Source: DATFPK01 sp035264885 (GTDB lineage Bacteria; Actinomycetota; Thermoleophilia; Solirubrobacterales; 70-9). From it: a DNA stretch of 23,037 nucleotides. Numbering within the stretch: position 1 is the stretch's first letter; the number at the start of each line of letters is the position of its first letter. A program made the translations under genes and the position numbers. The notes under the pieces were generated by a model. It was not told the DNA's origin. It did not search any database and saw only the letters and a program-made list of their open reading frames with translations. The DNA lies in the NCBI GenBank assembly GCA_035264885.1, contig DATFPK010000108.1, forward strand, positions 1 to 23,037, given 5' to 3'. Of this stretch, positions 19,413-23,037 are shown one piece after another.

Positions 19413-21947
19413 GTGAACGACCGGCGCTCGGAGCTCGAATCGAGGACCCGCTACGACCCGGCGGAGGTCGAGCGGCGGGTGTTCGAGGAGTGGATGGCGG
19501 CCGGGTACTTCCACCCTCCGGCCGAGGGGGCGCCGGAGGAGAACTTCACGATCGCGATCCCGCCGCCGAACGTGACCGGCGCCCTCCACATGGGGCACGC
19601 GCTGAACGGCTCGATGCAGGACGCGCTGGCCCGCCTGCAGCGGATGCGCGGCCGCAACACCCTCTGGATCCTCGGCACCGACCACGCCGGGATCGCCACT
19701 CAGGCCGTCGTCGAGCGGCGCCTGCGCGAGGAGGGAGTCGACCGCCACGAGCTCGGTCGCGAGGAGTTCGTGAGGCGGGTGTGGGAGTGGAAGGAAGAGT
19801 ACGGCTCGCGGATCGTCGAGCAGTACCAGCGCCTCGGCGCCTCCTGTGACTACGACCGGGAGCGCTTCACCCTCGACGACGGCTACGTCCACGCCGTGTA
19901 CCGGGTCTTCGCCGCCCTTCACCAGAAGGGCTACATCTACCGCGACAATTACATCGTCAACTGGGACCCCGGCTCGCGCTCGGCGATCTCCGAGCTCGAG
20001 GTGGTCAACCGCGAGGTAGAGGACCGGCTCTACCACGTCGCCTACCCGGTCGAGGGCTCCGACCGCGAGCTGACCGTGGCGACGGTCCGGCCCGAGACGA
20101 TGCTGGCGGACACCGCGGTCGCGGTCCATCCGGACGACGAGCGCTACCGCGACCTCGTCGGGCAGACCTGCGTCCTGCCCCTGGTCGGGCGTCGCCTGCC
20201 GGTCATCGCGGACGAGCACGTCGACCCGGAGTTCGGCACGGGCGCACTCAAGATCACGCCGGGTCACGACCCGAACGACTTCGAGATCGGCCGCAGCAAC
20301 AACCTCGACGAGATCGTCGTGATCGGCGAGGACGGGCGAATGACCGACGCGGCCGGAGAGGGCTTCGCCGGTCTCACCGTGTCCGAGGCACGCGAGGCGG
20401 TGGTCCGGGCGCTGCGCGAGGAGGCCCACCTACGCGGCGAGGAGGAGTACACGCACACCGTCCCCTTCTCGGAGCGCAGCGGTGAGCGGATCGAGCCGTT
20501 GATCTCCCTTCAGTGGTTCTGCCGGATGGAGGAGCTGGCGGCGCCCGCGATCGAGGCCGTCGAGCGCGACGAGGTCCGGATCGTCCCCGCGCAGTGGAAG
20601 CGGGTCTACCTCGACTGGATGCGCGAGATCCGCCCCTGGTGCATCTCCCGCCAGCTCTGGTGGGGGCACCGGATCCCGGTCTGGTACCGGGGCGAGGAGA
20701 CCTACGTGGGCGAGGAACCGCCCGCCGGCGACGGATGGAGCCAGGAGGAGGACGTCCTCGACACCTGGTTCAGCTCGGCGCTGTGGCCCTTCGCGACGCT
20801 GGGGTGGCCCGACGACACCCCCGAGCTGCGCGCTTTCTACCCGACCACGTTCATGACGACGGCGCGGGAGATCCTCTTCCTCTGGATCGCGCGGATGATC
20901 ATGACCGGGATCGAGTTCGCCGGCGCGATTCCCTTCCGCGACGTCTACGTCCACTCGGTCGTGCAGGCTCGCGACGGCCGCCGCATGTCGAAGAGCCTCG
21001 GGACCGGGATCGACCCGATCGAGGAGATCGACGTCCACGGCGCCGACGCCCTGAGGTTCGGCCTCCTCGCGATGTCCTCCACCCAGGACGTCCGCTACTC
21101 CGACGCCAAGGTCCAGCAGGGCCGCGACCTCGCGAACAAGATGTGGAACGCGTCGCGGCTGATCCTCCTCAACGCCGCCGACACGCCGGCCGAAGCGCAA
21201 GGGGACCGTGTCGAGGACCGCTGGATCGCCTCGCGGCTGCAGCGGACCATCGCCGGCGTGACCGAGAAGCTCGAGGCCTACGACTTCGCCCACGCCGCGC
21301 AGGAGAACTACGCCTTCTTCTGGTCCGAGCTCTGCGACTGGTACCTGGAGATCGTCAAGCCCCGCCTCTACGACCGCGACGAGGCCGCGTCGGCGACGCT
21401 GCTCTGGGCGCTGGAGCAGGTCCTGGCGCTCATCCACCCACTGATGCCGTTCGTCACCGAGGAGATCTGGTCGCACCACCCGGCTCGCGGGGGCCATCTC
21501 GCGGTCCATTCGTTCCCGCAGCTCGACCGGGGCCTGCTCGACCCCGACGCCGAGGCCGAGCTCGAGGAGGCGATCGCGCTGACCCGGAGCCTGCGCGCCT
21601 GGCGCGACCTGGCGCAGGTCCCGCCGGGCAGCGTCCTCAGCGCCCGGGTCGACGGCGATGCGCCGAGCGAGTTCGTCGGCCGCCTCGCCCGGTTCAGCTT
21701 CGAGGCCGACGGCGGTGACCCGATCGCGGCGGTGGGCCGCGTCCAGGTCCTCGCGTCCGGTGATCTCGATCCCGAGGCCGTGCGGACCCGGGTAGAGGGC
21801 CGCCGTGACGAGCTGCGCGGCGAGATCCGGCGTGCCGAGGGGAAGCTCGCGGACGAGGGCTTCGTCGCCAAGGCGCCGCCCGAGATCGTCGAGGAGGAGC
21901 GCGAGAAGCTGGCCCGCTACCGCGCCGAGCTCGAGGAGCTCGAGTAG
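19413..21947 (+). CDS. valS: Valyl-tRNA synthetase
   Basis: The 844-residue class I synthetase attaches valine to tRNA-Val. The HIGH motif is HMGH at residues 59-62 in PPPNVTGALHMGHAL, and KMSKS appears as RMSKS at 524-528. The CP1 editing domain lies in between (TVATVRPETMLADTAVAVHP, FGTGALKITPGHDPNDFEIG). RPWCISRQLWWGHRIPVWY and the anticodon-binding region (NKMWNASRLI) follow. The C-terminal ~60 residues form the short coiled-coil arm usual in ValRS (GRRDELRGEIRRAEGKLADE). GTG at 19413 is preferred because the protein then starts at the usual distance from YDPAEVERR and has a -10 box just upstream. The stop TAG overlaps the proposed folC start. Confidence 0.97.
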   Translation: MNDRRSELESRTRYDPAEVERRVFEEWMAAGYFHPPAEGAPEENFTIAIPPPNVTGALHMGHALNGSMQDALARLQRMRGRNTLWILGTDHAGIATQAVVERRLREEGVDRHELGREEFVRRVWEWKEEYGSRIVEQYQRLGASCDYDRERFTLDDGYVHAVYRVFAALHQKGYIYRDNYIVNWDPGSRSAISELEVVNREVEDRLYHVAYPVEGSDRELTVATVRPETMLADTAVAVHPDDERYRDLVGQTCVLPLVGRRLPVIADEHVDPEFGTGALKITPGHDPNDFEIGRSNNLDEIVVIGEDGRMTDAAGEGFAGLTVSEAREAVVRALREEAHLRGEEEYTHTVPFSERSGERIEPLISLQWFCRMEELAAPAIEAVERDEVRIVPAQWKRVYLDWMREIRPWCISRQLWWGHRIPVWYRGEETYVGEEPPAGDGWSQEEDVLDTWFSSALWPFATLGWPDDTPELRAFYPTTFMTTAREILFLWIARMIMTGIEFAGAIPFRDVYVHSVVQARDGRRMSKSLGTGIDPIEEIDVHGADALRFGLLAMSSTQDVRYSDAKVQQGRDLANKMWNASRLILLNAADTPAEAQGDRVEDRWIASRLQRTIAGVTEKLEAYDFAHAAQENYAFFWSELCDWYLEIVKPRLYDRDEAASATLLWALEQVLALIHPLMPFVTEEIWSHHPARGGHLAVHSFPQLDRGLLDPDAEAELEEAIALTRSLRAWRDLAQVPPGSVLSARVDGDAPSEFVGRLARFSFEADGGDPIAAVGRVQVLASGDLDPEAVRTRVEGRRDELRGEIRRAEGKLADEGFVAKAPPEIVEEEREKLARYRAELEELE
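21933..21938 (+). promoter_or_regulatory. Shine-Dalgarno inside valS for folC
   Basis: GAGGAG within the last codons of valS is 5 nt upstream of the GTA that begins the conserved FolC N-terminus. It supports initiation at or next to the valS stop codon by coupled translation. Confidence 0.5.
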
Positions 21948-23037
21948 ACCCCGAGGCATACCTCGACTCGCTCGAGCCGGTCGGGTGGAAGCTCGGCCTG
22001 GAGCGCATGCACCGCCTGACGACGGCCCTCGGTATGCCCCAGCACCGGTTCGCGTCGATCCACGTCGTCGGGACCAACGGCAAGTCCTCGGTGACCCGGA
22101 TGATCGCGGCGCTGCTGGAGGCCCACGGGGTGTCGACCGGCACCTGCCTCTCACCCCACGTGTCGCGGTGGTCCGAGCGGATCCAGATCCGCGGGAGCGA
22201 CATCGGCCCGGGTCCCTTCCGCGAGGCGGTCGAGCGGACCGCCCAGGCGGCGGCCAACGTCAACCGGACCCTCGGGGGCGGGGAGGAGGTGACGCAGTTC
22301 GAGGTCGCGACCGCGGCGGCGTTCGTCGCCCTGGCCGGCGCGCGGGTCGAATGCGGGGTGATCGAAGCGGGACTCGGGGGACGGCTCGACGCCACCAACG
22401 TCCTGCCCTCGAAGGTCGCGGTCCTGACCTCGGTCGGCCTCGACCACACCGAGTGGCTGGGGGATACCGAGGAGCAGATCGCCGCCGAGAAGCTGGCGGT
22501 CCTCCGGGACCACTCGATCCTGGCGCTCGGCCGGGTCGGGCCCGAGGTGCGCGACCTAGCCATGGCCGCGGTCGCCGAGCACGGAGCCCGGCTGGTCGAA
22601 CCGCCGGCGGCAGAGGACCCGGACCTCGAGCTGCGCGTCGCGGGCGGCTTCCAGCGGCGCAACTTCGCCCTGGCGAGGACCGCGGCGGACGCCTACCTGG
22701 GGGAGCTCGACCCCGACCGGGTCGCGGCAGTGGCGAGGACGGTCGCCGTGCCGGGCAGGCTCGAGCGGGTGGGCGGGGACCCGCCCTGCTTCATCGACGC
22801 TGCACACAACCCGGCCGGTGCCGCGGCCCTCGCCGAGGCGCTGCCCGAGGTGTCTGGCGGCCGGCCGTTCTTCGCCTGCATCGGCATGCTCGACGACAAG
22901 GACGCCGGCGGCTTCCTCGGCGCCCTGGCGCCGGTCGTCGAAACCGTGGTCTGCAGCGAGCTGCCCGCCGACCGCCTGCGGGCTTCGGCACGGCCCGGCA
23001 CCGCCTCGATCCCCGCCGAGGACCTCGTCGAGCTGGC
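21944..23037 (+). CDS. folC: Folylpolyglutamate/dihydrofolate synthase FolC, 3' truncated by window edge
   Basis: About 364 residues are visible and the frame is open at the window end. The Mur-ligase-type ATPase signatures are present: P-loop VVGTNGKSSV (residues 43-49), GLGGRLDATNV, LTSVGLDHTEWLG, IAAEKLAVL, and in the C-terminal domain DAAHNPAGAAAL. It adds glutamate to folates, and in bifunctional members also makes dihydrofolate. The conserved N-terminal helix (AYLDSLEPVGWKLGLERM) lies upstream of any ATG, GTG or TTG in this frame. GAGGAG at 21933-21938 is 5 nt before GTA (21944-21946), which overlaps the valS stop (GTAG), so GTA is the proposed start. The first ordinary start is ATG at 22007, which would delete that helix. 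It is cotranscribed with valS. Confidence 0.93.

Noticed and set aside
1..23037. Mobile element, prophage, CRISPR array or integrated island
   Set aside because: No transposase, integrase, terminal inverted repeats or regularly spaced repeats were seen, and base composition looks uniform across the window.

Overview
This is a G+C-rich chromosomal window (roughly 70% by eye) from a bacterium, most likely an actinobacterium. Gene content and protein style suggest class Thermoleophilia (Solirubrobacterales or relatives), but there is no rRNA or other decisive marker, so that placement is an inference. I see no insertion sequence, integrase, prophage, CRISPR array or origin. About twenty protein genes and one tRNA fill the window, which is cut at both ends: a HAMP/adenylate cyclase gene on the left and folC on the right.

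Layout. (1) 1-2630: 3' end of a class III cyclase, an RhtA-like EamA exporter, tRNA-His(GTG), a STAS anti-sigma-antagonist-type protein on the minus strand, and a 46-residue membrane microprotein. (2) 2704-5562: a calcineurin-like phosphoesterase divergent from a nucleotidyltransferase-fold protein, which converges on a small membrane protein coupled to an uncharacterised secreted protein. (3) 5686-8105: a GH15 glucoamylase/trehalase-type enzyme apparently translated in coupling with an upstream ferritin-like protein. (4) 8226-11784: CorA Mg2+ transporter, CtaG-type oxidase assembly membrane protein, a membrane-fused spermidine-synthase-like protein, and a possible 53-residue ORF. (5) 11821-19276: a proteostasis region with tig, clpP and clpX in the usual order. 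It is interrupted by a minus-strand molybdopterin oxidoreductase and a four-helix membrane protein between tig and clpP, and by a secreted beta-helix protein between clpP and clpX. (6) 19413-23037: valS overlapping the start of folC.

The housekeeping core (tig/clpP/clpX/valS/folC) folds and degrades proteins, charges tRNA-Val and makes folylpolyglutamates. The other genes look like ordinary lineage-specific chromosomal genes rather than an island. I found no convincing new defence, mobile or secretion system. The most notable signals concern expression. Several genes have a TANNNT -10 box just 6-9 nt upstream of their start codon, which implies leaderless or nearly leaderless mRNAs. Three genes (clpX, the GH15 gene, and possibly the oxidoreductase) appear to start at CTG behind good Shine-Dalgarno sequences. 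folC seems to start at GTA overlapping the valS stop codon. Two convergent gene pairs share an overlapping CTAG stop.
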